Shown here: piece by piece, positions 16,609 to 24,246 of the stretch | Numbering within the stretch: position 1 is the stretch's first letter | Layout of the letters: every line of letters starts with the position of its first letter | From: JBCDCE01 sp039182515 | GTDB lineage: Bacteria > Pseudomonadota > Alphaproteobacteria > Rhodobacterales > Rhodobacteraceae | DNA length: 44,888 nucleotides | Reading direction: 5' to 3' | Assembly (NCBI GenBank): GCA_039182515.1 | Contig: JBCDCE010000031.1 | Coordinates: forward strand, 1-44,888 | The notes under the pieces: generated by a model | Told to the model about the DNA's origin: nothing | What the model saw: the letters and a program-made list of their open reading frames with translations, nothing else | The model's database searches: none | Made by a program: the position numbers and the translations under genes

Positions 16609-18701
16609 GTCTGATCTCCCTTTGCCACAACATCGATACAGCCATCGGGCTGGCATGTGGCCATGCGCGACGTGGGCACGATGATCGTGGTTTCTTTCTC
16701 AACGATAACAGCAGGCCCCGCACGCGTTTGGCCGCTTGTGAGGCTTTCGCGAGAGAGAACCTCAGCCACAACAGGCTTGCCCAAAGCGGGATCAAAGACG
16801 GCGCGCGTGTCACCATCAGGTGCATCACTTTGATCTGTCTGAGCGCTCGCCTCAGCCACACGCGCCACGGGCTCAGGCGGCGTAGTGGCATTGACGGACC
16901 AAACCGTGATCTCAATATCCATGCCCTCTACGGGGCGGCCGAAAAGCTTGGAATAATCCTCGATAAACCGCGCCTCAAAGGTTGCAGCATCAGGTGCCAT
17001 GGCCTGCGCCTCGGTGAGCTCAATTGGGATCTCCCAGCCCTGACCTGTGTAGCGCATGTAAACTTTAAACTCGGACAAGATCGGGCTTGTCGCATCGCAG
17101 GTGCGCACAAAGCCCGTGGCCTCTGTTTTGAGCTCGCTGAGCAAGGCCTTGATCCGCGAAGGGTCAAAATCGCTGAGCTTCATATAAACGGAGCGATTGG
17201 CCTCAAAGCTGAAAGGCGCGCGCAAAAAGCCGATGGCGGAGCCCACGCCCGCGCCCGGCGGCACAAGCAAGCGGGTCACCCCAAGCTTTTCACAAAGCCT
17301 TCCCGCATGCAAAGGGGCCGCGCCGCCAAAGGCGATCATTGTGTAGTCTGAGAGGTCTTCGCCGTTCTCAACCGCGTGCACGCGGGCTGCATTGGCCATG
17401 TTTTCATCGACCACTTCGGCCACCCCAAAGGCCGCCTCTTGGGCGTCCATGTCGAGACTGTCTCCAACGTGGGCAAGTAGTGCGGTTTGCGACCGATCCG
17501 CGTGGAGTTGGATCGAACCACCGGCAAAATTGTCCGGATCAAGCTTGCCCAGCACAAGATCCGCATCCGTCACACCAGGCCGCTCACCACCGCGTCCGTA
17601 GCAGGCGGGCCCAGGCTCCGAGCCAGCACTTTCGGGGCCAACGCGGATCTGCCCCATGGCATCCACATGGGCCAAAGAGCCACCCCCCGCTCCGATTTCC
17701 ACCATGTCGATCACAGGGATCGAAATCGGCATGCCGGACCCCTTTTTGAAGCGGTAGGTGCGCGCCACTTCAAACACGCGACTGGTTTTGGGGCTTTGGT
17801 TTTTGATCAGGCAAATCTTGGCTGTGGTGCCGCCCATGTCGAACGAGAGGACCTTATCCAAGCCGTAGCGCGCGGCGATATGCGCGGCAAAAACTGCGCC
17901 TCCTGCCGGGCCAGATTCCACCAATCGCACAGGGAAGTCCGCCGCGTTTTGGATCGAGATGATCCCGCCGCCGGAATGCATCAAGAAGATCCGGCACTGC
18001 ACACCTTCGCTTTTTAAGCGGTCTTCCAAACGCCCCAAATAGGAGGCCATCAGCGGCTTGATATAGGCATTGGCGACAACCGTGTTGAACCGCTCATACT
18101 CGCGCATCTGAGGCGACACCTCTGACGAGATCGACACCGAAACATGCGGTAGTTTTTCGGCCAACACCTCCCGCACCAGCTCTTCATGGGCTGGGTTCAA
18201 ATAGGAGTGGATCAGCCCAACAGCCACGCTCTCAAAACCCGCCTGCGCGATCTTGTCCACCACTGCTTCGACCTCTGCGCGGTGCATTTCCACCAAAATC
18301 TTGCCGTTGGCATCCACCCGGCCTGCCACCGTAAAGCGCATCTGACGCGGCAACAGAGGCTCGGGCAAATTCAGGTTGAGATCATATTGTTCAAACCGGC
18401 TTTCGGTGCGCATCTCGATCACATCTCGAAAACCCTCGGTGGTGATGAGCGCTGTTTTGGCTCCGCGCCGCTCGATGAGGGCATTTGTGGCCAAAGTGGT
18501 GCCATGAATGATCTGATCAATTCGGCTTGGAGAGACCCCCGCCATGGCACAGACCTTGTGCATACCATCGATGATGGCGTTTTCCGGCGCCGCATAGGTC
18601 GTGAGCACCTTGATCGAGAAAGGCACGCCGTCCTTTTCTAAAACGACATCCGTAAACGTGCCGCCGATATCGACACCAAGACGAAGGGACATGGCTGCCA
18701 T
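16605..18701 (-). CDS. hyuA: hydantoinase A / oxoprolinase-type ATPase subunit
   Basis: The 698-residue A subunit of the ATP-dependent hydantoinase/oxoprolinase family carries the ATP-binding (ASKHA) fold. Residues 8-18 (LGVDIGGTFTD) form the first phosphate motif, LSFDMGGTTAKICLI the second, and MIAFGGAAPLHA the adenosine-side segment. The family includes N-methylhydantoinase, 5-oxoprolinase and acetophenone carboxylase subunits. The FAD amine oxidase next door fits best with hydantoin-type ring opening. GAGGAG sits 6 bases before the ATG at 18699-18701. It is the first gene of the operon hyuA-hyuB-FAD oxidase, and a likely LysR operator lies just upstream. Confidence 0.9.
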   Translation of the reverse strand: MAAMSLRLGVDIGGTFTDVVLEKDGVPFSIKVLTTYAAPENAIIDGMHKVCAMAGVSPSRIDQIIHGTTLATNALIERRGAKTALITTEGFRDVIEMRTESRFEQYDLNLNLPEPLLPRQMRFTVAGRVDANGKILVEMHRAEVEAVVDKIAQAGFESVAVGLIHSYLNPAHEELVREVLAEKLPHVSVSISSEVSPQMREYERFNTVVANAYIKPLMASYLGRLEDRLKSEGVQCRIFLMHSGGGIISIQNAADFPVRLVESGPAGGAVFAAHIAARYGLDKVLSFDMGGTTAKICLIKNQSPKTSRVFEVARTYRFKKGSGMPISIPVIDMVEIGAGGGSLAHVDAMGQIRVGPESAGSEPGPACYGRGGERPGVTDADLVLGKLDPDNFAGGSIQLHADRSQTALLAHVGDSLDMDAQEAAFGVAEVVDENMANAARVHAVENGEDLSDYTMIAFGGAAPLHAGRLCEKLGVTRLLVPPGAGVGSAIGFLRAPFSFEANRSVYMKLSDFDPSRIKALLSELKTEATGFVRTCDATSPILSEFKVYMRYTGQGWEIPIELTEAQAMAPDAATFEARFIEDYSKLFGRPVEGMDIEITVWSVNATTPPEPVARVAEASAQTDQSDAPDGDTRAVFDPALGKPVVAEVLSRESLTSGQTRAGPAVIVEKETTIIVPTSRMATCQPDGCIDVVAKGDQT

Positions 18702-18731
18702 CTGAGGCTCCTCACTTGCTCACTTTGGCCA

Positions 18732-18748
18732 AGTGATCCGAAATCACT
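18732..18748. promoter_or_regulatory. candidate LysR-type operator upstream of hyuA
   Basis: AGTGAT (18732-18737) and ATCACT (18743-18748) are perfect inverted arms around CCGAA. Within them TGAT-N5-ATCA gives the exact LysR box geometry T-N11-A (18734-18746). It lies 31 bases upstream of the hyuA start, between the LysR gene and hyuA. A second small dyad, ATCAA-A-TTGAT, lies at 18755-18765. Confidence 0.6.
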
Positions 18749-18782
18749 GAGGTTATCAAATTGATTAATTTTCTCACCCCAA

Positions 18783-19688
18783 TCATTTTTCATGATCGTC
18801 GAGCGCAACCTTCGCCATCCGCGCCGCCTGCGCCACATAGCGCCCGGATCGCCCAGGCGCATAGCGCGCATAGAAGGTCAAAGGATCGGGCAACCAATCA
18901 GAGGTGATCACATGAAGCTCACCCGCTTTAATTTCCTGGCGCACAAGCCGTTCGGGCAAAAGCGCCACGCCAAGACCTTCCAAGACCATCGGCACACAGG
19001 CAGACAAAGCGCTGGAATGCACAATCTGGGCCCGTGGCAAGCCGCGCTCTTCAGCCAAAGCATGCAAAGCTGCGCAGGCCTGAGTGTGTTTGGCATGAGT
19101 TAAAATGGTTGCAGAGAAGAGATCTGAAAGCGGCGCGTGAGGGCCTATTTTTTGGAACAGCTCGGTGTTGGCCGTCCAGCAATAGGGCTCTGGCTTTAGC
19201 TCTTCGCTCACAAAGCTGCTCGCTTTGCACGGGCCATTTTGCAACGCCAGATCAAGTTGCCCTTCAATCAACCGCGCCTCGATAGACGCAGCAAGATCGA
19301 CCTCCAACTGGATCCGGAGTTTGGGGTAAGCCTCTTTGATCAAACGTAAAAAATCTTGCAACCATGTGCAGGCGACCAGTTCTGTGACCCCTAGGCGCAA
19401 TGTTTCCTCAATGAGATCTTGGCGTCCTGCCTCTTCGAGCAAAGCCTCTCCAGCCCAAAGCACCGCACGCGCTTTCTCAAGGAGTTTTTCACCTTTGGTC
19501 GTCAATCGTACGGAGCCCGCGTCGCGGATCAGCAAAGGCACATTGAGCGCTGATTCAAGCCCTGTGATGCGGGCTGAAATGTTGGGCTGAGTTGTGCCAA
19601 GGGCTGCAGCAGCGGCCCGAAACGTGCCAGTGTCCACCACAAAAGCGAAGGCCTCAAGTTGTTTGAGGGTTATCTGGCTTTTGATCAC
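18783..19688 (-). CDS. LysR-family regulator of the hyu operon
   Basis: A 301-residue LysR-type regulator with an N-terminal helix-turn-helix (LKQLEAFAFVVDTGTFRAAAAALGTTQPNISARITGLE, residues 8-46) and the effector domain after it. The start codon is GTG (19686-19688). AAGGAG lies 6 bases before it, and the overlapping ATG runs straight into a stop, so GTG is firm. It is upstream of hyuA on the same strand, with an 81-base gap that holds a T-N11-A dyad, so it most likely controls hyuA-hyuB-FAD oxidase in response to the hydantoin-like substrate or its product. Confidence 0.88.
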   Translation of the reverse strand: MIKSQITLKQLEAFAFVVDTGTFRAAAAALGTTQPNISARITGLESALNVPLLIRDAGSVRLTTKGEKLLEKARAVLWAGEALLEEAGRQDLIEETLRLGVTELVACTWLQDFLRLIKEAYPKLRIQLEVDLAASIEARLIEGQLDLALQNGPCKASSFVSEELKPEPYCWTANTELFQKIGPHAPLSDLFSATILTHAKHTQACAALHALAEERGLPRAQIVHSSALSACVPMVLEGLGVALLPERLVRQEIKAGELHVITSDWLPDPLTFYARYAPGRSGRYVAQAARMAKVALDDHEK

Positions 19689-19750
19689 ATGGCGCTCCTT
19701 GATAACATTTCGTTATCTTAGCCTAAGCGATGCCAAAGCCCATGCAAGCC

Positions 19751-20806
19751 CTAAGCGACAGGTTTGCGCCGCCCAAGAAGCCAAACAAAGAAAAGGCCGC
19801 CGATGAGCCCCGTGACGATGCCAATGGGCAGATCCTCCGGCGCCATGACGGTGCGCGCGGCGATATCGGCCCAGATCAAGAACACTGCGCCCACAAGGGC
19901 CGATCCTGGCAAAACCCGTGCATAGTCTCCGCCAACCATAAGGCGCACCACATGCGGCACCATCAGGCCCACAAAGCCAATGATCCCAGAGAAGGCGACC
20001 ATCACGCCCGTGATCATTGCGCCCGACACAAAGACCGCCAAGCGAAATCGCGCCACAGGGATCCCTAGGGTGGAAGCGCTTTCATCCCCGATGGTCATTG
20101 CGTTTAAATCGCGCGACCGAGCCATGAGCCAAGCCGCACAAATTATGAGAACTACGAGCGGGTAAATCAGGTGGCTCCATTGCGCCAAGCCGAGCCCGCC
20201 CAGCATCCAAAAGACCACTACATGGGTGGCGCGCGGATCACCCAGAAAGATCAATATGTTAGCGCAGGCCATAATGATGAAAGACACCGCAACCCCCACC
20301 AAAACAAGGCGGTCCGCGCTTGTGGCATCCGCAAAACGCGACACCCCAAGCACCAGGGCAGTGGCCACCAAAGCGCCCAGAAAGGCCAAGAGTGGCACGG
20401 TGAGCAATCCCAAGAAGAGGCCCGTGTGCAGCAACCCCAAAATGGCACCAAAGGCACCGCCCGACGAAATTCCAAGCAAATGGGGATCCGCCAACGGATT
20501 GCGCGTCACGGCTTGCAAACTCGCGCCCACAAGCGCCAAGCCCGCCCCCACCATCATCGCCAAAAGCGCGCGGGGCAGACGGATATTCCAAACGATGGCT
20601 TCGCGCCCTAAGGACCAGGTTTGCTCTACGAGACCTGGGACGAGCTTGTTGAGAAACACACCCCAAACCGTGCCCAAAGGGACCCCAACGGCCCCCAAGG
20701 AGATCGCAAACGAGAGCGATATCAAAAGCGCCGCCAACCCACCCAGAAGGAAGGCCGCATGGCCTCCCAAACGCTTAAACCGGGAGGCATTGGCATGCAG
20801 GGACAT
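19751..20806 (-). CDS. FecCD/BtuC-family ABC transporter permease
   Basis: A 351-residue inner-membrane permease with about ten hydrophobic helices, of the type that imports vitamin B12, haem or siderophores. Family hallmarks include VGASLQAVTRNPLADPHLLGISSGGAFGA (coupling region), a central WMLGGLGLAQW, and GFVGLMVPHVVRLMVG plus PIGIVTGLIGGLFFVWLL near the C-terminus. It begins three bases after the stop of the substrate-binding protein gene and is the last gene of the riboswitch operon. Given B12-riboswitch control, transport of a corrinoid is the first hypothesis, with cobalt or iron chelates as alternatives. Confidence 0.9.
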   Translation of the reverse strand: MSLHANASRFKRLGGHAAFLLGGLAALLISLSFAISLGAVGVPLGTVWGVFLNKLVPGLVEQTWSLGREAIVWNIRLPRALLAMMVGAGLALVGASLQAVTRNPLADPHLLGISSGGAFGAILGLLHTGLFLGLLTVPLLAFLGALVATALVLGVSRFADATSADRLVLVGVAVSFIIMACANILIFLGDPRATHVVVFWMLGGLGLAQWSHLIYPLVVLIICAAWLMARSRDLNAMTIGDESASTLGIPVARFRLAVFVSGAMITGVMVAFSGIIGFVGLMVPHVVRLMVGGDYARVLPGSALVGAVFLIWADIAARTVMAPEDLPIGIVTGLIGGLFFVWLLGRRKPVA

Positions 20807-20809
20807 GGA

Positions 20810-21745
20810 TCAGTTGGCCCAAAACGCGCCAGCGAGCGTTTTGATCGCCTGGATATTGCGCGGCCCTGGCGTGGCCTCGACGTATTCAAGCGTGACGAAA
20901 CGGTCGTTTTTCACGGCATCGAGCTCTGCAAAAGCCGGGTTCGACATCATGAACGCGCGTTTTTGCTCTGCTGTGACATCCCCGTAGTTGATGATCACCA
21001 CCACTTCCGGATTGCGCTCGACCACTTCTTCCCAAGTCACAGTCGCCCAGCTTTTCTCGAAGTCGTCCAGGATGTTCGTGCCACCTGCGGCCTCAATCAA
21101 AGCCGTTGGCATCGCATAGCGCCCAGCCGTAAACGGGGTGTCTTCGCCGCTGTCGTAGACGAACACGCGCAAAGGATCGCCGGTGGTCAAATCGCTCGTA
21201 AAGGCGGACAGCTCAGCACGGTAGCCCTCAACAAGCGCGTCGGCTTTTGCTTCAACATCAAAGATCCGGCCCAGGTTCGTCAGATCCGCATACATATCTT
21301 CAATGCTGGCTTTTTCTTTGGCCATGATGTGGGTGCAGCTCTCTGTGAGCTCATAAACCTTCACGCCAAAGGGCGCGAGGGTCTCAGGCGTGACCTCACC
21401 GCCGACTTTCATACCGTAGTTCCAACCCGCGAAGAAAAAGTCTGCATCCGCGCCAACGATGACTTCCTTAGAAGGATATTTCGCGGAAAGCTCTGGGAGT
21501 TCTTCAACGCCTGCGCGCATCTCTTCATCCAGCGTTTTCCAGCCCGAGATGCCCGTGTAGCCAACCATGCGGTCGGCAAGGCCCAACACCAACATCATTT
21601 CGGTGAGGTTCACATCGTTTGAGATCGCGCGCTCTGGCGGTGCATCAAAGGTCAGAGTGCGATTGCAGCTTTGTACCGTTGTGTCAGCCATGGCAAAGCT
21701 GGCAGACAAAACCAAAGCGGTGCCGGAAAGAAGATAGGTTTTCAT
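20810..21745 (-). CDS. ABC transporter substrate-binding protein (BtuF/FecB-like)
   Basis: A 311-residue periplasmic receptor with a signal peptide (MKTYLLSGTALVLSASFAMA). It then has the two-lobed class III fold: DAPPERAISNDVNLTEMMLVLGLADRMVGYTG in lobe one, and lobe two with WATVTWEEVVERNPEVVVII. It resembles siderophore, haem and B12 receptors. Two Cys (in VQSCNRTL and ELTESCTHIM) could form a disulfide. The gene sits between the ATPase gene (12-base gap) and the permease gene (3-base gap). The sequence does not fix the ligand. The riboswitch upstream of the operon argues for a corrinoid or a cobalt-linked substrate. Confidence 0.88.
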   Translation of the reverse strand: MKTYLLSGTALVLSASFAMADTTVQSCNRTLTFDAPPERAISNDVNLTEMMLVLGLADRMVGYTGISGWKTLDEEMRAGVEELPELSAKYPSKEVIVGADADFFFAGWNYGMKVGGEVTPETLAPFGVKVYELTESCTHIMAKEKASIEDMYADLTNLGRIFDVEAKADALVEGYRAELSAFTSDLTTGDPLRVFVYDSGEDTPFTAGRYAMPTALIEAAGGTNILDDFEKSWATVTWEEVVERNPEVVVIINYGDVTAEQKRAFMMSNPAFAELDAVKNDRFVTLEYVEATPGPRNIQAIKTLAGAFWAN

Positions 21746-21757
21746 AGGGAGTGGTCC

Positions 21758-22543
21758 TTAAGTTTGAAGATGAAAGGTGAGGTGATCTCGATGACTGAGC
21801 GACAGCTCTTCGCGCCGCGCGATCACTTGGAACGCTTGCGCAACAGCCGCTTCAGACAACACAGAAGAGGGCGCGCCAAACCCAACTGTTTGGCCCGATT
21901 GGAGAAGAAGGATCTTGTCGCAAACCTCTGAGGCGAGGTTCAGATCATGAAGCGACGTGACGATCGTGAGCGGCAGATCCCGGATCAGCGCCAGTACTTC
22001 AAGCTGATGGCGGATGTCCAGATGATTGGTAGGTTCATCCAAAATAAGCAAGCTGGGCTCTTGCGCCAGAGCCCGCGCGACCATGACCCTTTGGCGCTCG
22101 CCCCCAGAGAGCGTCCCTAAGGCACGACTCATAAGTCGGTCCAAACCCAGTTTGGCGCAGGCCCTCTCGATAATGTCTTGATCGTTTGCCCCCGTCGTCC
22201 CGCCAAAACCGCGCCGATGTGGCGTGCGGCCAAGGGCAACAATGTCGCGGACCGTGAGGGCAAAATCGCTGGGTTGCTCTTGCAAAACGGCCGCGATCTG
22301 CTGGGCGACGCCGCGCGCGGATTGCGCCCAAATATCTTCGCCATTGAGCAGCACCCGGCCCGATTTGGGCTTGTGAAAGCGGTAGAGCAATCGAAGCAAG
22401 CTTGTCTTTCCCGCGCCATTGGGCCCCACAATGCCAAGCACCTCGCCCGCCGCGAGCTCGAAACTTGTTGCCTGCAACAGCGTGGTTGAACTGCGATCCG
22501 GTGCCCAGGAAAGCTCTTGCACACTCAGGTGCGCGCCGGTCAC
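21758..22543 (-). CDS. ABC transporter ATP-binding protein (FecE/BtuD-like)
   Basis: This 261-residue ATPase powers the importer. Walker A (GPNGAGKTS), the signature LSGGERQRVMVARAL, Walker B (LLILDEPTNHLD) and the switch His region (IVTSLHDLN) are all intact. The start is GTG at 22541-22543, which overlaps the DUF1636 stop as GTGA. The longer open frame upstream merely reads through the DUF1636 gene in another frame. Coupled translation with the DUF1636 gene indicates that both products are needed together. Operon order on the minus strand is DUF1636, ATPase, receptor, permease. Confidence 0.9.
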   Translation of the reverse strand: MTGAHLSVQELSWAPDRSSTTLLQATSFELAAGEVLGIVGPNGAGKTSLLRLLYRFHKPKSGRVLLNGEDIWAQSARGVAQQIAAVLQEQPSDFALTVRDIVALGRTPHRRGFGGTTGANDQDIIERACAKLGLDRLMSRALGTLSGGERQRVMVARALAQEPSLLILDEPTNHLDIRHQLEVLALIRDLPLTIVTSLHDLNLASEVCDKILLLQSGQTVGFGAPSSVLSEAAVAQAFQVIARREELSLSHRDHLTFHLQT

Positions 22544-22959
22544 GAGGCCTGAACCTTTTTCAGGGCCTTCTCCTGGGCTTTCTTCTGGGCCTTCGAAAAA
22601 CCAATAGCTGGAACCCGCGCCAGTGTGGCTGTGCGCAGTTTTCCTGGCCGGGTGGTGGACGAACACCAGCCATCTTCAAGCGCGCTATACTGCTGCGCAA
22701 AGGCCACAAGATCATCGATGTCTGTCTCAGAATCGATGTTCCCAAAAAGATAGGTCGCCTTTTCAGGCGCTTGGTAAGACACCGTGCAGGGATGATCGCA
22801 ACCTGCCATACAGGCCACACCCGCCACCTCAAAAGGCGCCAAGCCCCGATCTCTACCTTGGTGCAAAGCCTTGCTGAGCCGCGCAATGAGCTCAGGGCCC
22901 GGGCGGTGCTCCGACCCTTTGTGCCGACAGGACGTGCAAATTGTTATTTGGTGTCGCAT
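22540..22959 (-). CDS. DUF1636 predicted metal-binding protein
   Basis: A 139-residue protein of the DUF1636 family with a Cys pattern near both ends of its core: ICTSC (residues 7-11) and CMAGCDHPC further on. This is the spacing expected of a thioredoxin-like ferredoxin or another metal-binding fold. The C-terminal tail (KAQKKAQEKALKKVQ) is a charged helix. The start is ATG 22957-22959, with GGAGG 5 bases upstream. It is the first gene after the cobalamin riboswitch and is translationally coupled to the ATPase. A role in handling cobalt or corrinoid during uptake is an inference; the biochemical function of the family is not established as far as I know. Confidence 0.82.
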   Translation of the reverse strand: MRHQITICTSCRHKGSEHRPGPELIARLSKALHQGRDRGLAPFEVAGVACMAGCDHPCTVSYQAPEKATYLFGNIDSETDIDDLVAFAQQYSALEDGWCSSTTRPGKLRTATLARVPAIGFSKAQKKAQEKALKKVQAS

Positions 22960-23032
22960 CAGGCCCTCCGCCCTCCCCACAGGGGGACGGTTGAGAACCA
23001 TGCCAATGCGGATCAGACCGCTGTGCCATCAT
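22892..23032 (-). CDS. possible 46-residue leader ORF between riboswitch and DUF1636 gene
   Basis: The frame begins at ATG 23030-23032 (a second ATG follows directly). A perfect AAGGAG lies 3 bases upstream of it and 6 bases upstream of the second ATG. It encodes 46 residues starting MMAQRSDPHWHGSQPSP and ends inside the DUF1636 gene, overlapping its first 68 bases in another frame. It has no recognisable family. The strong ribosome-binding site is the main support. It could also be a chance ORF, or part of the riboswitch expression platform. Confidence 0.3.
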   Translation of the reverse strand: MMAQRSDPHWHGSQPSPCGEGGGPDATPNNNLHVLSAQRVGAPPGP

Positions 23033-23092
23033 GTGCTCCTTCAGGCGCCCCGCCTGCATCGCGTTACATTGCCAGCGCGACATGCGCGCCGG

Positions 23093-23279
23093 TGATGGCA
23101 GGTCTCCTGACTTGCGGGTCTGGGCGCTCTCGAACCTTCCCGAACAGACGTTCAGTGGTATCACACGAGGTTGCTCACCGCTCACAGTTGCGGGGGCAGT
23201 CACGGATTTGGTGCCTACTGGCTACGCCTCACCGTGTTCCCTTTTCATCTCTCCAGCCCTTTGCCTTCAAGAACCATCA
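23093..23279 (-). ncRNA. cobalamin (B12) riboswitch
   Basis: Read on the minus strand, this segment has the hallmarks of the cobalamin riboswitch. The B12 box AGTCAGGAGACCTGCC lies at 23097-23112. The core GACTGCCCCCGCAACTGT lies at 23184-23201, CCACTG at about 23153-23158, and AAAAGGGAACACGGTGAGG near the 5' side (23228-23246). The closing P1 helix can form between TGATGG (23274-23279) and CCATCA (23093-23098). It ends 133 bases before the DUF1636 start. Binding of adenosylcobalamin or a relative would be expected to shut down the downstream importer operon. Confidence 0.95.
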
Positions 23280-23456
23280 TGGGCGACCGAATAGAAATTC
23301 TCACCCTTGGTCAAGGGGGTAAGATGAACGCAGCTAAAGGCCTTGAAAAATTTGGGAATTGACATTTCTTAGTAATTTAGTCAGAATTATATTATTAGCC
23401 AGCCTGCGCGAATCTGGGGCGAGCCGAACACCCGAAACGGACAAGGGAGTGGGCCA
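23280..23456. promoter_or_regulatory. divergent promoter region of riboswitch and hemin operons
   Basis: This gap separates two divergent transcripts. For the plus-strand hemin operon, TTGACA (23359-23364) is followed after 17 bases by CAGAAT (23382-23387), a usable -35/-10 pair. The AT-rich stretch TTAGTAATTTAGTCAGAATT (23371-23390) overlaps it and could be an iron-responsive operator, but I cannot match it to a consensus with certainty. For the minus strand, a TTGACC-containing stretch near 23311 is a weak -35 candidate. Confidence 0.45.
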
Positions 23457-23609
23457 ATGACGCGCGCCTATGAACACACCAAGTCTCCACAGCTGGATTG
23501 GCAAGAGGCTTTACCTCTGAGTTTTGATCACGGCCTCACAAATCTCTTCAACATCGAATGGTTGGTGGAGAAAGTCGAACGCGGCGAATGGAGCGGATTA
23601 TGGTGGTAA
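23457..23609 (+). CDS. 50-residue Trp-rich small protein upstream of hemP
   Basis: A small ORF from ATG 23457 with a good ribosome-binding site (GGGAG, 7 bases upstream). It starts MTRAYEHTKSPQLDWQEALP and ends GEWSGLWW. Five of 50 residues are Trp (15, 35, 45, 49, 50). It is soluble-looking and has no signal peptide. Its end overlaps the hemP start by 10 bases, so hemP translation is probably coupled to it. I do not recognise a family. It lies directly downstream of the putative promoter at 23359, which supports its being the first gene of an iron- or haem-linked operon. It could alternatively be a regulatory leader peptide. Confidence 0.6.
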   Translation: MTRAYEHTKSPQLDWQEALPLSFDHGLTNLFNIEWLVEKVERGEWSGLWW

Positions 23610-23767
23610 ATGTTCCAACTCAGGCCACAGCGCGCCCTCTCGACCAACTGCCGATCTACGACGCAAACGATCTCACGCAAGGCGGTGATCTTGCGCGCAT
23701 CAAACTCGATGATCAGGTATACACGCTGCGGATTACCCGTGCGGGAAAATTGATCTTAACCAAATGA
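23600..23767 (+). CDS. hemP: hemin uptake protein HemP
   Basis: A 55-residue protein with the HemP signature: IYDANDLTQGGDLARIKLDD followed by QVYTLRITRAGKLILTK, at the C-terminus as in the family. HemP proteins are small factors needed for haem uptake or for activating haem-receptor expression. I chose ATG 23600-23602 (GGAG 6 bases upstream). An earlier in-frame start would add an unconserved segment that overlaps the preceding small ORF. It overlaps that ORF by 10 bases and the next gene by four (ATGA). No TonB-dependent haem receptor is present in the window. Confidence 0.9.
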   Translation: MVVNVPTQATARPLDQLPIYDANDLTQGGDLARIKLDDQVYTLRITRAGKLILTK

Positions 23768-24237
23768 GTGCAGCACCTCCTCCGCACCGTGGCGGCGCAC
23801 CTGTTGGCTTTGTGACAGAACTCGGACCAATTGAAGCGGGGGCAGTTCTATACCTGCGCCTTTGGTGCGATGGCCCCGATGCACAAGCGCAAGTTCGGAC
23901 GGATTTCGCGACAGCACTTGGTACAACAAATGGCCATAAGGCCCTGAAATCTTTCGAGGTTCTTTGTGATCTATGTGTGCGTCACGGCCGCCGTCCCTTG
24001 ATGCGTCATTCAGTGACCTGTAAGTGCCTTGGCGCAGACGAGTCTTGCTTTGCGAACTTTGTTGGATACGCGAGTGAGGGCGAACATGAAGACGCTCTGC
24101 TCATCGCAACCACGATGGTGCCGCCTTCGATCGCGCCCGTGCTTGTGAGTGCGGCGCAAGACGTTGGTCTTGCTCTGAAACGCATGTCCCTCATGGCCAC
24201 ACACGCCCCCATCGAACGCCCCGCTTTACTGCACTAA
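23764..24237 (+). CDS. Cys-rich protein downstream of hemP, unknown function
   Basis: A 157-residue protein whose start overlaps the hemP stop by four bases (ATGA), so the two are translated together. It contains six Cys at residues 35, 68, 71, 86, 88 and 95. These include CDLC (68-71) and CKC (86-88), interspersed with His (58, 74, 82), a plausible metal- or haem-binding cluster. The region LWCDGPDAQAQV through RRPLMRHSVTCKCLGADE looks like the conserved core. I believe similar proteins accompany hemP in other Rhodobacterales but cannot check it. No named domain is recognised. It converges with a LysR gene 9 bases on. Confidence 0.72.
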   Translation: MSAAPPPHRGGAPVGFVTELGPIEAGAVLYLRLWCDGPDAQAQVRTDFATALGTTNGHKALKSFEVLCDLCVRHGRRPLMRHSVTCKCLGADESCFANFVGYASEGEHEDALLIATTMVPPSIAPVLVSAAQDVGLALKRMSLMATHAPIERPALLH

Positions 24238-24246
24238 AGCAGTAGG

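Noticed and set aside
20621..21622. Plus-strand frame of 333 codons across the importer genes
   Set aside because: It lies opposite the receptor and permease genes, which have clear family motifs; its composition is a shadow.
22402..23322. Plus-strand frame of 306 codons
   Set aside because: It crosses the ATPase, DUF1636 gene and the riboswitch antisense; no motif.
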